Assembly: GCF_000308295.2 (NCBI RefSeq)
Contig: NZ_HG326652.1
Span: 1,304,392 to 1,368,391 of the forward strand
DNA length: 64,000 nucleotides
Origin: Afipia birgiae 34632
GTDB taxonomy: Bacteria > Pseudomonadota > Alphaproteobacteria > Rhizobiales > Xanthobacteraceae
Reading direction: 5' to 3'
Below are positions 1 through 9,014 of the stretch, one piece after another. The position numbers were made by a program, and so were the translations under genes. Position 1 is the first letter of the stretch, and each line of letters opens with the position of its first letter. Below the pieces are notes generated by a model that saw only the letters and a program-made list of their open reading frames with translations, had not been told where the DNA came from and did no database searches.

Positions 1-1
1 A

Positions 2-2599
2 GGCGCGAACGTGGAGACTGATGCGCAAGCGCAGCCGGATACGGCACAGATCGGAGATCATGCGCCCGACCATCCGCATGACGTGGAGACGATGCATCAT
101 GAACATGGTCACGACGAACATGGCGAGCACGGCCAGGATCAGCACGGTCGTGAACAGCACAGCCATGGCGATCATCACCATGACGATCATACGCATGGCG
201 ACCACGATCACACAGCACACGATCATGACGACCGTTCGCATGAGGCGGACGCACCTGTAGCCCACGATGCGCCTGTTACATCTGCCGGTGACGAAGCGGC
301 GACTCCTCACGATCATTCGCACGACGAGCATGCACACGACGATCAACCGCATGAACATCATGCGCATGACGAATCTCAAGACACAGAAGCCGCTCTCCGC
401 GATGACGATCATTCGGACGAACACCACGCCGACGATGCTGACGACGATGACGAGGGCGATGAAGACGGTGACGACGCCGAAGAGGAAGTCGTCGAGTCGG
501 TCGGCGGCGACGACGTGCTGGAGGAAGTGCCGGAACGCGCTTTCCGCCCGCGCCGCCAGTACAAAATCCAGGAAGTCATCAAGCGCCGCCAGGTGATGCT
601 GGTTCAGGTCGTGAAGGAAGAACGCGGCAACAAGGGCGCTGCGCTTACGACCTATCTCTCGCTCGCCGGCCGCTACGCCGTGCTGATGCCCAACACCGCG
701 CGCGGGGGCGGCATCAGCCGCAAGATCACCTCGGCGCAGGACCGCAATCGCCTGAAGGACGTGGTGCAGGATCTCGACGTGCCGGAGGGCATGGGGATCA
801 TTCTGCGCACCGCCGGCGCTTCGCGCACCAAGCCCGAGATCAAGCGCGACTTCGAATATCTGATCCGGATGTGGGAAACCGTCCGCGACACCACGCTGAA
901 ATCGCAGGCGCCCACCCTCGTCTACGAGGAAGGTTCGCTGATCAAGCGGTCGCTGCGTGACCTCTACAATAAGGAAATCGACGAAGTCCTCGTCGCCGGC
1001 GAGACTGGCTTCACCGAGGCACGCGATTTCATGAAAATGCTGATGCCGACCAATGTGCGGGCGGTAAAACAATATCGCGACGGTCAACCCTTGTTCTCGC
1101 GCATGGGAGTCGAGAGCCAGCTCGACGCGATGTTCTCACCGACGGTCACTCTGCGATCCGGCGGTTACATCGTTATCAACCAGACCGAAGCGCTGGTTTC
1201 CATCGACGTGAACTCGGGCCGCTCTACCCGCGAGCACCACATCGAGGACACGGCACTCAAGACCAATCTTGAAGCCGCCGAGGAAGTCGCACGACAGCTC
1301 CGGCTGCGCGATCTTGCCGGCCTGATCGTCATCGATTTCATCGACATGGACGAGAAGCGGAACAACCGCTCGGTCGAGCGCAAGCTCAGCGACTGCCTGC
1401 GGCAGGACCGTGCCCGCATTCAGGTCGGCCGTATCTCGCATTTCGGCCTGCTTGAAATGTCGCGCCAGCGTATCCGCGCCAGCGTGCTGGAAAGCTCCAC
1501 CGAGCCATGCCCGCATTGCGGCGGCACCGGCCACGTCCGCTCGGTATCGTCCGTCGCGCTGCAATTGCTGCGCGGCCTCGAAGAAACCCTGATGAAGGGC
1601 CCAACGCACAATCTCACGGTGCGCACGCGCACCGACGTCGCGCTCTATGTGCTGAACCACAAGCGTGGCCACCTGCGTGATCTTGAAAACAGCTTCAAGG
1701 TGACGCTGGCAGTCATCGCCGATCCAACCATCAGCGGCCAGCAATCCTTTGTCATCGATCGTGGCGAAGCCGTGCATACGCTGGAAGCCGCCAAGGCAAT
1801 CCTGGCTGCGCAGGTCGCGGCGTTCCCGGCTGCGGTCGAGGACACCTACGAGTACGAAGACGACGAAACGTTCGAAGCCGAAGCCGAGTTTGAAGGCGAC
1901 GATGAAACCGAGGGCGCCGAGGCTCAATCCGCCGACGCCGCTCCTGCCGCTGAAGGCGAAGAAGGTCCGCGCCGCAAGCGCCGCCGCCGCCGCCGTGGCC
2001 GGGGTGAAGCCCGTGAAGGCTCTGCTCCGTCCGACCAGAACGCCGCCCAGGAATCTGCATCGCAGGCCGAAGCCACGGGCGACGACAGCGACGAAGGTGA
2101 CGACGAGCAGGACGATCAGAACGGCGAACAGCGCGCCGACCAGAACGCAAACGGAGAGCGCCGTCCGCGCCGCCGTGGCCGTCGCGGTGGCCGCCGCCGG
2201 CGTGGTGGCAACGAAGCCGGTTTGACCGAAGGCGCGCAGCCCGGAGAGGGAATCGTCTCGACGATCGCCGACGACCTCGGACCACTGCCTGAATCCGAAG
2301 CTGCCGAAGCGGTCGCCGATCTGTCGGCGCCGGCAGAGCCCATCCGCGAGGAACGCCCTGCTCCTGCACCATCTCCCGAACCCGTGTCACACCACATTTC
2401 GACGCCGGAAGAGGTCGAGGCAGCTCCGCGCAAGCGTTCGACCGTCCGCGAGAAGGTGAGCTTCTTCTTCGGCGAAACGCCGAAAGCTGAACCGGAGCCG
2501 GTCCCGGTTCAGACGCAGAGCGAGCCAACGCCTTCCGAACCGCAGAGTGAACCTGCCCAGCCGCGCCGCGCGGGCTGGTGGTCACGCCGCGGCGAGTAA
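2..2599 (+). CDS. rne: Ribonuclease E/G, 5'-truncated by the window edge
   Basis: Endoribonuclease of the RNase E/G family, which cuts single-stranded AU-rich RNA and scaffolds the degradosome. The frame is open from base 2, so the true start and most of the S1 domain lie upstream. Visible parts in order are a His/Asp-rich linker (about 60-470), an acidic stretch, the 5'-sensor/DNase I-like core with the two metal-ligand regions SIDVNSG and VIDFIDMD, the Zn-link CPHCGGTGH (about 1507-1533), and a long disordered tail with several Arg-rich patches (RRKRRRRRRGRG and similar) that probably bind RNA. A methionine at base 11 sits in mid-linker and is unlikely to be the start. The His-rich linker is unusual. 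The gene ends at a strong terminator shared with the converging aminotransferase gene. Confidence 0.93.
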   Translation, partial: GANVETDAQAQPDTAQIGDHAPDHPHDVETMHHEHGHDEHGEHGQDQHGREQHSHGDHHHDDHTHGDHDHTAHDHDDRSHEADAPVAHDAPVTSAGDEAATPHDHSHDEHAHDDQPHEHHAHDESQDTEAALRDDDHSDEHHADDADDDDEGDEDGDDAEEEVVESVGGDDVLEEVPERAFRPRRQYKIQEVIKRRQVMLVQVVKEERGNKGAALTTYLSLAGRYAVLMPNTARGGGISRKITSAQDRNRLKDVVQDLDVPEGMGIILRTAGASRTKPEIKRDFEYLIRMWETVRDTTLKSQAPTLVYEEGSLIKRSLRDLYNKEIDEVLVAGETGFTEARDFMKMLMPTNVRAVKQYRDGQPLFSRMGVESQLDAMFSPTVTLRSGGYIVINQTEALVSIDVNSGRSTREHHIEDTALKTNLEAAEEVARQLRLRDLAGLIVIDFIDMDEKRNNRSVERKLSDCLRQDRARIQVGRISHFGLLEMSRQRIRASVLESSTEPCPHCGGTGHVRSVSSVALQLLRGLEETLMKGPTHNLTVRTRTDVALYVLNHKRGHLRDLENSFKVTLAVIADPTISGQQSFVIDRGEAVHTLEAAKAILAAQVAAFPAAVEDTYEYEDDETFEAEAEFEGDDETEGAEAQSADAAPAAEGEEGPRRKRRRRRRGRGEAREGSAPSDQNAAQESASQAEATGDDSDEGDDEQDDQNGEQRADQNANGERRPRRRGRRGGRRRRGGNEAGLTEGAQPGEGIVSTIADDLGPLPESEAAEAVADLSAPAEPIREERPAPAPSPEPVSHHISTPEEVEAAPRKRSTVREKVSFFFGETPKAEPEPVPVQTQSEPTPSEPQSEPAQPRRAGWWSRRGE

Positions 2600-2615
2600 C
2601 AATAAGGTTCAAAAC

Positions 2616-2650
2616 GAAACCGCCCGCTTCACAGCGGGCGGTTTCTTATT
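2616..2650 (+). terminator. Bidirectional Rho-independent terminator
   Basis: A perfect 12-bp inverted repeat (2616-2627 with 2634-2645, GAAACCGCCCGC arms, 6-nt loop) is followed by TTATT and preceded by an A-rich stretch, so it can act on both strands. It lies between the convergent ends of rne and the aminotransferase gene. Confidence 0.8.
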
Positions 2651-2674
2651 GCCGCGTTGTTACCCGGTCGCCGA

Positions 2675-3868
2675 TCAACCCTTGGCCAGCCAGCGGGTGA
2701 TCCGCGCCACTGCTTCAGCGATTTCCTGCGTTGAACGTGAATAGGAAAAGCGAACGAACGACTTTCCGTGAAATGGATCGAAATCCACGCCGGGCGTTGC
2801 TGCGACATGCGCCTGCTGCAGCATCGCCTTGGCGAACTCTAAGCTGTCGGAATTGAATTTCGAGACATCCGCGTAGAGATAGAACGCACCGTCCACCGGC
2901 AGGAATTCCGTCAGGCCGACTTTCGGCAGCCCCTCGATCAGGATGCGGCGGTTTTCCTCATAGCCGTGCTTGATCATATCCATCTCGGCACAACCGTCGA
3001 ATGCGGCTTCGGCGGCGATTTGCGACAGCGTCGGCACTGAAATCGAAAGGTTCTGCTGCAGCGTCTCAACGGACCGCGCCAGCCGGTCGGGCACGACGAT
3101 CCAGCCGACACGCCAGCCGGTCATGCAGAAGTACTTCGAGAACGAATTGATGATGATCGCCTCGGAGGACAATTGCGCAGCCGTCACTGCCGGAAACGCA
3201 TAATCGAGGCCGTGATAAATCTCGTCGGAAATAAACCGGATGCCTGCGCTGTCCGCCGCAGCGATCAGATCGGACATCGCCTCGCGCGTCATCATGGTGC
3301 CGGTCGGATTGGCAGGGCTGGCGACCAGCACACCTTTTAGCGGCGTCTTGCGATGCGCCTCAAGCAGCATCTCTCCGGTCAAGGCATGCCGCGTAGCGCT
3401 GGTGGTTTCGATCAGAACCGGTTCGCATCCGAGCGCGCGCAGAATGTGACGATACGGTGGGTAGCCCGGCGACGTGATGGCGACCCGGTCGCCCGGCTCA
3501 AACGCCGACAGGAACGCAAGAACAAACGCGCCCGAGGAGCCTGTCGTGATAACGATGCGGGCGGGATCGACATCCTGGGCGTAGGTTTCACGGTAGTGAC
3601 GCGAGATACGCTGCCGTAGCGACGGGATACCTATGGCCGCGGTGTAGTCGATCTTCCCGACGTCGAGCGCCGCGCGGGCGGCAACAATAGCGGTCTGCGG
3701 CGCAGGCGCAGCCGGCTGCCCAACCTCCATGTGAATCACATTGCTACCCTCCGCCTCGATTTTGGCGGCAGCAGCCATCACATCCATCACCATAAATGGC
3801 GGAACATTGCCCCGCCTTGAGGGCACCAAAAGGCCTTTTGCCTTGTCTCTGAGCGTCACATCGAGCAT
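2675..3868 (-). CDS. Class I/II PLP-dependent aminotransferase
   Basis: Fold-type I aminotransferase that moves an amino group between an amino acid and a 2-oxo acid through pyridoxal phosphate. Seen: the SPANPTGT motif, the SDEIYHGL segment with the PLP-contacting Asp and Tyr, the Schiff-base Lys in NSFSKYFCMTGWRVGW, and the C-terminal FVRFSYSRS region. The chosen start at 3868 (MLDVTLRDKAKG) gives about 397 residues, usual for the family. The frame stays open to 4099, but the extra upstream residues look non-coding and would overlap the divergent protease gene. The substrate cannot be read from sequence; aspartate or aromatic amino acids are possible. Confidence 0.87.
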   Translation of the reverse strand: MLDVTLRDKAKGLLVPSRRGNVPPFMVMDVMAAAAKIEAEGSNVIHMEVGQPAAPAPQTAIVAARAALDVGKIDYTAAIGIPSLRQRISRHYRETYAQDVDPARIVITTGSSGAFVLAFLSAFEPGDRVAITSPGYPPYRHILRALGCEPVLIETTSATRHALTGEMLLEAHRKTPLKGVLVASPANPTGTMMTREAMSDLIAAADSAGIRFISDEIYHGLDYAFPAVTAAQLSSEAIIINSFSKYFCMTGWRVGWIVVPDRLARSVETLQQNLSISVPTLSQIAAEAAFDGCAEMDMIKHGYEENRRILIEGLPKVGLTEFLPVDGAFYLYADVSKFNSDSLEFAKAMLQQAHVAATPGVDFDPFHGKSFVRFSYSRSTQEIAEAVARITRWLAKG

Positions 3869-4012
3869 GAAATCTGCTATTCCCCGGGGGACGGCGACGT
3901 GCAGGAAAAGCATCGACGCTGTGCCGTTGTACCGCCGCATTCGGCGTCTTGTTAGATCATAATTTAGCACCCTACAGGCCGCTGCTCCATTGCCAAGCCC
4001 GCTGACCAAGCC

Positions 4013-5458
4013 ATGACAAATGACCACTTGACCCTGCCAGCCGAGGGCCCGTGCATCCGCGCTCCCGCAGGACAAGTCGGAGGGTTCCGTCCCGCGCAAT
4101 CATTCGCGCGGCGCGCGACGGCGGTCGTCACCGCCGCAGCGCTGCTCGTCGCATCATGGCCGGTTCACGCGCAACAAGGCGGTGGTGGTCCTCCGCTGCT
4201 GCGCGACGCCGAAACAGAGCAACTGCTGCGCGACTACACCCGCCCGATCCTGCGCGCGGCCGGACTCGAAAAACAGAACATTCAGGTCGTCATCATCAAC
4301 GACTCGACCTTCAACGCATTCGTTGCCGATGGCCGCCGAATTTTCGTCAACTACGGCGCACTGCGCGAATCCGATACGCCCAATCAGATCATCGGCGTGC
4401 TCGCGCACGAAACAGGACATCTGGCCGGCGGACATCTTTCGAAATTGCGCGAACAGATTTCCCGCGCGCAAACGCAGCTGATTATCGCCATGCTGCTCGG
4501 CCTCGGCGCCGCGGTCGCCGGCGCACGTTCGGGTGCAGGAAGCGCCGGCGCCGCGGCTGTCGCCGCACCGCAGGCCGCCATCATGCGGACCATGCTCTCC
4601 TATCAGCGGCAGCAGGAAGAAAACGCAGACAAGGCCGGAGTGAAATTTCTCAACGCCACCAGCCAGTCGGCCAGGGGCATGTACGAAACATTCAAGCGCT
4701 TCTCCGAGCAGAGCCTGTTCGCGGCGCGCGGCGCCGATCCCTACAACATGTCTCACCCGATGCCCACTGAGCGCGTCAGAGCCTTGGAGGAACTGGCGAG
4801 ATCGAGTCCGTATTGGGACAAGAAGGACGATCCGGCCCTGCAGCTTCGTCACGACATGATGCGCGCCAAAGTGTCCGGATTCATGGAACGCGCAGACACT
4901 GTGAACCGCCGCTATCCGGCGTCGAACGACAGTCTGCCCGCGCGCTATGCCCGCGCCATCGCCACCTATCGTCATGGAGACTTGCGCAACGCCCTCTCCC
5001 AGATCGACGCCCTGATCCGCGTTCAGCCCAACAATCCCTATTTTTACGAGTTGAAGGGTCAGGCCCTGCTCGAAGGCGGCAAGCCCGTCGAGGCCATCGC
5101 ACCTCTGCGTAAGGCGGTACAACTGTCCAACAACGCCCCGCTCATCGAGATGTTACTTGGCCAGGCCTTCGTGGCATCCGAGAATAAGGCCTACGCTGAG
5201 GAGGCCATCAAGATTCTGCGCGCCGCGCTGATACGGGAACCTGAGGCAGCGCTTGGATACACGCAGCTCGCAATGGCTTACGGCCGCAAGGGGGATTATG
5301 CGGAAGCCGATCTGGCCTCGGCCCAGGCAGCCTTTCTACGCGGTGATCAGAAAACAGCGCGAGACCTCGCCTCGCGCGCGAAGACGAGATTCGCTATCGG
5401 CACACCCGGCTGGGTCAAGGCCGACGACATCGTTAACACGAAGCCCATAAAGAATTGA
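4013..5458 (+). CDS. M48-family periplasmic metalloprotease with TPR repeats (BepA-like)
   Basis: Zn-dependent protease probably acting on outer-membrane proteins in the periplasm. The N-terminus has a basic stretch and a hydrophobic segment ending AQ near residue 54, consistent with a signal peptide. The catalytic motif HETGH falls near residue 130, with a downstream Glu-containing segment (QEENADKAGVKFL) as third Zn ligand. A glycine/alanine-rich hydrophobic loop follows the motif. The C-terminal half has helical TPR-type repeats (FYELKGQALLEGGKPVEAI and successors), as in BepA/YfgC. The gene diverges from the aminotransferase gene and is followed after 42 bp by a DsbA-family gene, so the two may be co-transcribed as an envelope quality-control pair. 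An in-frame start closer to the signal peptide is possible. Confidence 0.86.
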   Translation: MTNDHLTLPAEGPCIRAPAGQVGGFRPAQSFARRATAVVTAAALLVASWPVHAQQGGGGPPLLRDAETEQLLRDYTRPILRAAGLEKQNIQVVIINDSTFNAFVADGRRIFVNYGALRESDTPNQIIGVLAHETGHLAGGHLSKLREQISRAQTQLIIAMLLGLGAAVAGARSGAGSAGAAAVAAPQAAIMRTMLSYQRQQEENADKAGVKFLNATSQSARGMYETFKRFSEQSLFAARGADPYNMSHPMPTERVRALEELARSSPYWDKKDDPALQLRHDMMRAKVSGFMERADTVNRRYPASNDSLPARYARAIATYRHGDLRNALSQIDALIRVQPNNPYFYELKGQALLEGGKPVEAIAPLRKAVQLSNNAPLIEMLLGQAFVASENKAYAEEAIKILRAALIREPEAALGYTQLAMAYGRKGDYAEADLASAQAAFLRGDQKTARDLASRAKTRFAIGTPGWVKADDIVNTKPIKN

Positions 5459-5500
5459 ACTCCGGCATTGCACCGGTCCACACAGTCCGAAGGAATACTC

Positions 5501-6265
5501 ATGATCTCGCTCCGCTCTCTTGCTCCCTTCGCCTTCGCACTGGTGTTGGGTCTGCCCACCGCCTCGCATGCGCAGTCGTTCAACGACGCTCAGCGCAGCG
5601 AGATTCAAAAGATCATCAAGGATTACCTCGTAGCCAACCCAGAACTGCTTGAGGAAATGTCCGCAGAATTGCAGAAGCGCCAGGCTGTTGCTGAAGCGGA
5701 AAAGCACCGCGCCGCTGTCCAACGTAATGCGGAGCTGATTTTCAACTCCCCACGCGGCGTCGTTGTCGGCAACCGCGATGGCGACGTGAATTTCGTCGAG
5801 TTTTTCGACTACAATTGCGGCTACTGCAAACACGCCATGGCCGACATGCTTACGCTGATGAAGTCTGATCCGAAGCTGCGTGTCGTGCTGAAGGAATTCC
5901 CGGTGCTCGGACCAAGTTCAGTCGAAGCCGCCCAGGTCGGAATCGCGCTCCGCATGCAGGATCCGACAGGCAAGAAGTATTTCGATTTCCACCAGAAGCT
6001 GTTGAACGGACGCGGACAGGCTGACAAGGCGCGCGCCATGGCGGCCGCGAAGGAGGCCGGCGCCGATATGGCCAGGCTCGAAAAGGACATGACCAGCCCT
6101 GAAATCAGCGCGACCCTGAATGAGAACTTCAAGCTCGCCGAGGACATGGGGCTCAACGGAACGCCGAGCTATGTCATCGGGAAGGATGTCGTGGTGGGCG
6201 CCGTTGGCGCGGAGGGGCTCGCCAAGAAAATTTCCCAGGCCCGCTGCGGCAAGGCGACCTGTTAG
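5501..6265 (+). CDS. DsbA-family thiol:disulfide oxidoreductase
   Basis: Periplasmic thioredoxin-fold protein that introduces or reshuffles disulfides in exported proteins. Seen: a signal peptide ending near SHAQS, an N-terminal helical region with Glu/Lys-rich heptads, and the active site NCGYCKH near residue 105. A cis-Pro loop is visible as NGTPSYVIG close to the C-terminus. The start at 5501 is preceded by AAGGAA; the frame extends upstream to 5468 without a good ribosome-binding site. It sits 42 bp after the M48 protease gene. Length (254 residues) matches DsbA/ScsC-like proteins of Rhizobiales. Whether it is an oxidase or an isomerase cannot be told from sequence. Confidence 0.88.
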   Translation: MISLRSLAPFAFALVLGLPTASHAQSFNDAQRSEIQKIIKDYLVANPELLEEMSAELQKRQAVAEAEKHRAAVQRNAELIFNSPRGVVVGNRDGDVNFVEFFDYNCGYCKHAMADMLTLMKSDPKLRVVLKEFPVLGPSSVEAAQVGIALRMQDPTGKKYFDFHQKLLNGRGQADKARAMAAAKEAGADMARLEKDMTSPEISATLNENFKLAEDMGLNGTPSYVIGKDVVVGAVGAEGLAKKISQARCGKATC

Positions 6266-6277
6266 GCCGCAACCGGA

Positions 6278-6308
6278 CCGGAGGCTTGCGGTATCTGAAG
6301 GCCTCCGG
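6278..6308 (+). terminator. Possible stem-loop after the DsbA-family gene
   Basis: CCGGAGGC (6278-6285) pairs with GCCTCCGG (6301-6308) across a 15-nt loop, 12 bp after the stop codon. No clean T-run follows, so it may be a weak terminator or an mRNA 3'-end stabiliser. Confidence 0.4.
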
Positions 6309-6497
6309 GAACATCCGTTAATTTTGGTTAACCAACGATTTCCAGCCTCCGATCGGCCTTTTCGGGCGATTTCTGAACGATTTGGCAGGGGACGGCGAAG
6401 CCGATCAGGCTTCCCTCCCGGCCTCAGGTTGCCTATAAACCGGCCGAAGCCGCGCGCGCCGCATCATTTCGCCGACATTGCTGGGTTTGGTTTTCGG

Positions 6498-6953
6498 ATG
6501 GCAAAGACGATCTACGTGCTCAACGGGCCGAACCTCAATCTGCTCGGCACCCGCGAGCCGGAGACCTATGGCCATCACACGCTGGCCGACGTGGAAAAGC
6601 TCTGCCGCGACAGCGCTGCCCTTTATGGCCTCACTGCGGATTGCCGCCAGTCGAACCGTGAAGGTGAGCTGATTGATTTCGTCCATGAGGCGGGCGCAAA
6701 GAAGGCCGCAGGCATCATCATCAATGCAGGCGGATATTCCCATACCTCGATCGCGCTCCACGACGCTCTGATCGCGGTCAAGCTCCCGACGGTCGAAGTT
6801 CACGTGTCCAACATCTTCGCGCGTGAACCCTTTCGTCATCACTCCTTCGTCGCATCGGCAGCCGTGGCAACGCTGTGCGGCTTCGGAATTGACGGCTATC
6901 GCCTCGCGATCAGCGGCCTCGCCGCCAGGATCGGCGCCAAGGCGAAAGCCTGA
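6498..6953 (+). CDS. aroQ: Type II 3-dehydroquinate dehydratase
   Basis: Catalyses dehydration of 3-dehydroquinate to 3-dehydroshikimate, step three of the shikimate pathway. The 151-residue product shows the N-terminal signature [16 protein letters not shown] with the catalytic Tyr a little downstream (ETYG). It also has [15 protein letters not shown], the [12 protein letters not shown] motif, the conserved EVHVSN segment and the catalytic His region [11 protein letters not shown]. The start at 6498 fits the family's usual [11 protein letters not shown] opening; the longer open frame upstream is not coding-like. accB follows after 37 bp, the same aroQ-accB-accC order seen in many alphaproteobacteria. 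Confidence 0.96.
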   Translation: MAKTIYVLNGPNLNLLGTREPETYGHHTLADVEKLCRDSAALYGLTADCRQSNREGELIDFVHEAGAKKAAGIIINAGGYSHTSIALHDALIAVKLPTVEVHVSNIFAREPFRHHSFVASAAVATLCGFGIDGYRLAISGLAARIGAKAKA

Positions 6954-6990
6954 TCGCCTGTTTATCAGTTAGGAAAGCTCCGGATTTCAC

Positions 6991-7485
6991 ATGGCCTCTT
7001 CGCCGAAAGAACCGTCCACTCCCAAACAAAAGCCAGCCGACGAGCGCGAGCTCATTCGCGAACTGGCGATGCTGCTCGATGAAACCAATCTGACGGAAAT
7101 CGAGATCGAGCGCGCCGGATTGCGCCTGCGGGTTGCGCGTAACATCAGCATCGCGGCAGCCGCACCGGTCGCCTACCAACCCGCACCCACCGCAGTTGCT
7201 CCGGCATCAGCACCTGTTGCGTCGGCGACGTCCGCCGACATCTCGAAGCATCCCGGCGCGGTCCCCTCGCCGATGGTCGGCACCGCATATCTTGCGTCCG
7301 AACCTGGCGCGAAGCCGTTCATTGACGTCGGCAGCAAGGTCAAGGTTGGCGATACGCTCATCATCATCGAAGCGATGAAGACGATGAACCAAATCCCGTC
7401 GACGCGCGCCGGCACCGTCACGCAAATCCTCGTCGAAGACGGCCAGCCCGTCGAATTCGGCGAGCCGCTCGTCATCATTGAATAA
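6991..7485 (+). CDS. accB: Biotin carboxyl carrier protein of acetyl-CoA carboxylase
   Basis: Carries the carboxylated biotin between biotin carboxylase and carboxyltransferase in the first step of fatty-acid synthesis. The N-terminal helix ([20 protein letters not shown]) and the Ala/Pro-rich linker are typical. The C-terminal biotinyl domain contains the lysine acceptor in [12 protein letters not shown], near residue 130. The 164-residue length is normal. accC starts 24 bp downstream, so they form an operon, possibly with aroQ. Confidence 0.96.
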   Translation: MASSPKEPSTPKQKPADERELIRELAMLLDETNLTEIEIERAGLRLRVARNISIAAAAPVAYQPAPTAVAPASAPVASATSADISKHPGAVPSPMVGTAYLASEPGAKPFIDVGSKVKVGDTLIIIEAMKTMNQIPSTRAGTVTQILVEDGQPVEFGEPLVIIE

Positions 7486-7509
7486 TCGTTCTCACCGTCA
7501 GGCGCTGCG

Positions 7510-8865
7510 ATGTTCGACAAGATCCTGATTGCCAATCGCGGCGAGATTGCATTGCGCGTGCTGCGCGCCTGCAAGGAACTCGGCATCGCGACCGTTGCTG
7601 TGCATTCGACGGCGGACGCCAACGCCATGCATGTCCGGCTTGCCGACGAAAGCGTCTGCATCGGACCGCCGCCTGCCAAGGACAGCTACCTGAATGTACC
7701 GGCGCTGCTCGCAGCGTGCGAAATTACCGGTGCCGATGCGGTTCACCCCGGCTATGGATTTCTGTCGGAGAACGCCCGCTTCGCTGAAATCCTGGCCGAC
7801 CACAATCTGCATTTCATCGGCCCAAAGGCCGAGCACATCCGCCTGATGGGCGACAAGATCGAAGCCAAGAAAACCGCCAAACGCCTTGGCATTCCTGTTG
7901 TGCCCGGCTCTGACGGTGGCGTCGGCCCCGGTGACGACGCCATGGCGATCGCCAAGAAGATCGGCTTTCCCGTGCTGGTGAAGGCAGCGGCCGGCGGCGG
8001 CGGACGCGGCATGAAAGTGGCCCTGACCGAAGCCGACCTGATGCTTGCGCTGTCAACTGCCAGCAACGAGGCCAAGGCCGCGTTCGGCGACGGATCGGTC
8101 TATCTGGAAAAGTATCTCGGCAAACCCCGTCATATCGAAATCCAGATTCTGGGCGATGGCCGCGGCGGTGCGATCCATCTCGGCGAACGCGATTGCTCTC
8201 TCCAGCGTCGTCATCAAAAGGTTTGGGAAGAAGGCCCCTCGCCGATCCTGAACGCAGCCGCACGCGCGAAAATCGGCGAAACCTGCGCCAAGGCAATGCG
8301 CGAGATGCAGTATCTCGGCGTCGGCACCATTGAATTCCTTTACGAGGACGGCGAGTTCTATTTCATCGAAATGAACACGCGCATCCAGGTCGAGCATCCG
8401 GTGACCGAAATGATCACCGGCATCGACCTTGTGATCGAACAGATCCGCGTTGCCGCCGGCGGCGACCTGCCCTGCACGCAGGAAGAGATCGTCATCAACG
8501 GCCATGCGATCGAGTGCCGGATCAATGCCGAGAACCCGGTGTCCTTCCGGCCCTCGCCGGGCAAGATCATGCAGTATCATCCGCCCGGCGGACTGGGCGT
8601 ACGGATCGATTCAGCCGTGTATCAGGGCTATGTCATTCCGCCCTACTACGACTCGCTGGTGGGCAAACTCATCGTCCATGGCAAAACCCGTGGCGAGTGC
8701 CTGATGCGGCTGCGGCGCGCTCTGGACGAGATGGTCGTGGACGGCGTCGAAACCACCCTGCCGCTGTTCCGCGGGCTGGTGCGTGAGCCCAGCATCATCG
8801 ACGGTGACTACCACATTCACTGGCTCGAGCACTATCTCGCAGCCGGCGACACCAAGGCGTCCTAA
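7510..8865 (+). CDS. accC: Biotin carboxylase subunit of acetyl-CoA carboxylase
   Basis: ATP-grasp enzyme that carboxylates the biotin of AccB using bicarbonate. Seen: the N-terminal signature FDKILIANRGEIALRVLRAC, the HPGYGFLSENA motif, the glycine-rich ATP lid KAAAGGGGRGMK, the EMNTRIQVEHPVTE catalytic segment and the C-terminal FRPSPGKI domain. At 451 residues it is full length. It is directly downstream of accB on the same strand. No irregularities were seen. Confidence 0.97.
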   Translation: MFDKILIANRGEIALRVLRACKELGIATVAVHSTADANAMHVRLADESVCIGPPPAKDSYLNVPALLAACEITGADAVHPGYGFLSENARFAEILADHNLHFIGPKAEHIRLMGDKIEAKKTAKRLGIPVVPGSDGGVGPGDDAMAIAKKIGFPVLVKAAAGGGGRGMKVALTEADLMLALSTASNEAKAAFGDGSVYLEKYLGKPRHIEIQILGDGRGGAIHLGERDCSLQRRHQKVWEEGPSPILNAAARAKIGETCAKAMREMQYLGVGTIEFLYEDGEFYFIEMNTRIQVEHPVTEMITGIDLVIEQIRVAAGGDLPCTQEEIVINGHAIECRINAENPVSFRPSPGKIMQYHPPGGLGVRIDSAVYQGYVIPPYYDSLVGKLIVHGKTRGECLMRLRRALDEMVVDGVETTLPLFRGLVREPSIIDGDYHIHWLEHYLAAGDTKAS

Positions 8866-9014
8866 GGCCCGGTTCTCGTTGAAATCCTAAGTTCCAGCGA
8901 TGGAACTAAATTCCTATTTGCGCGTTATTCCGAACCTAAGCTATGGGTATGGTTCAGGGGTAGCAATTTGAATTTTCAGGGATTTCCCTCATCCGGCAGC
9001 TGCGCAGGGCCCGC

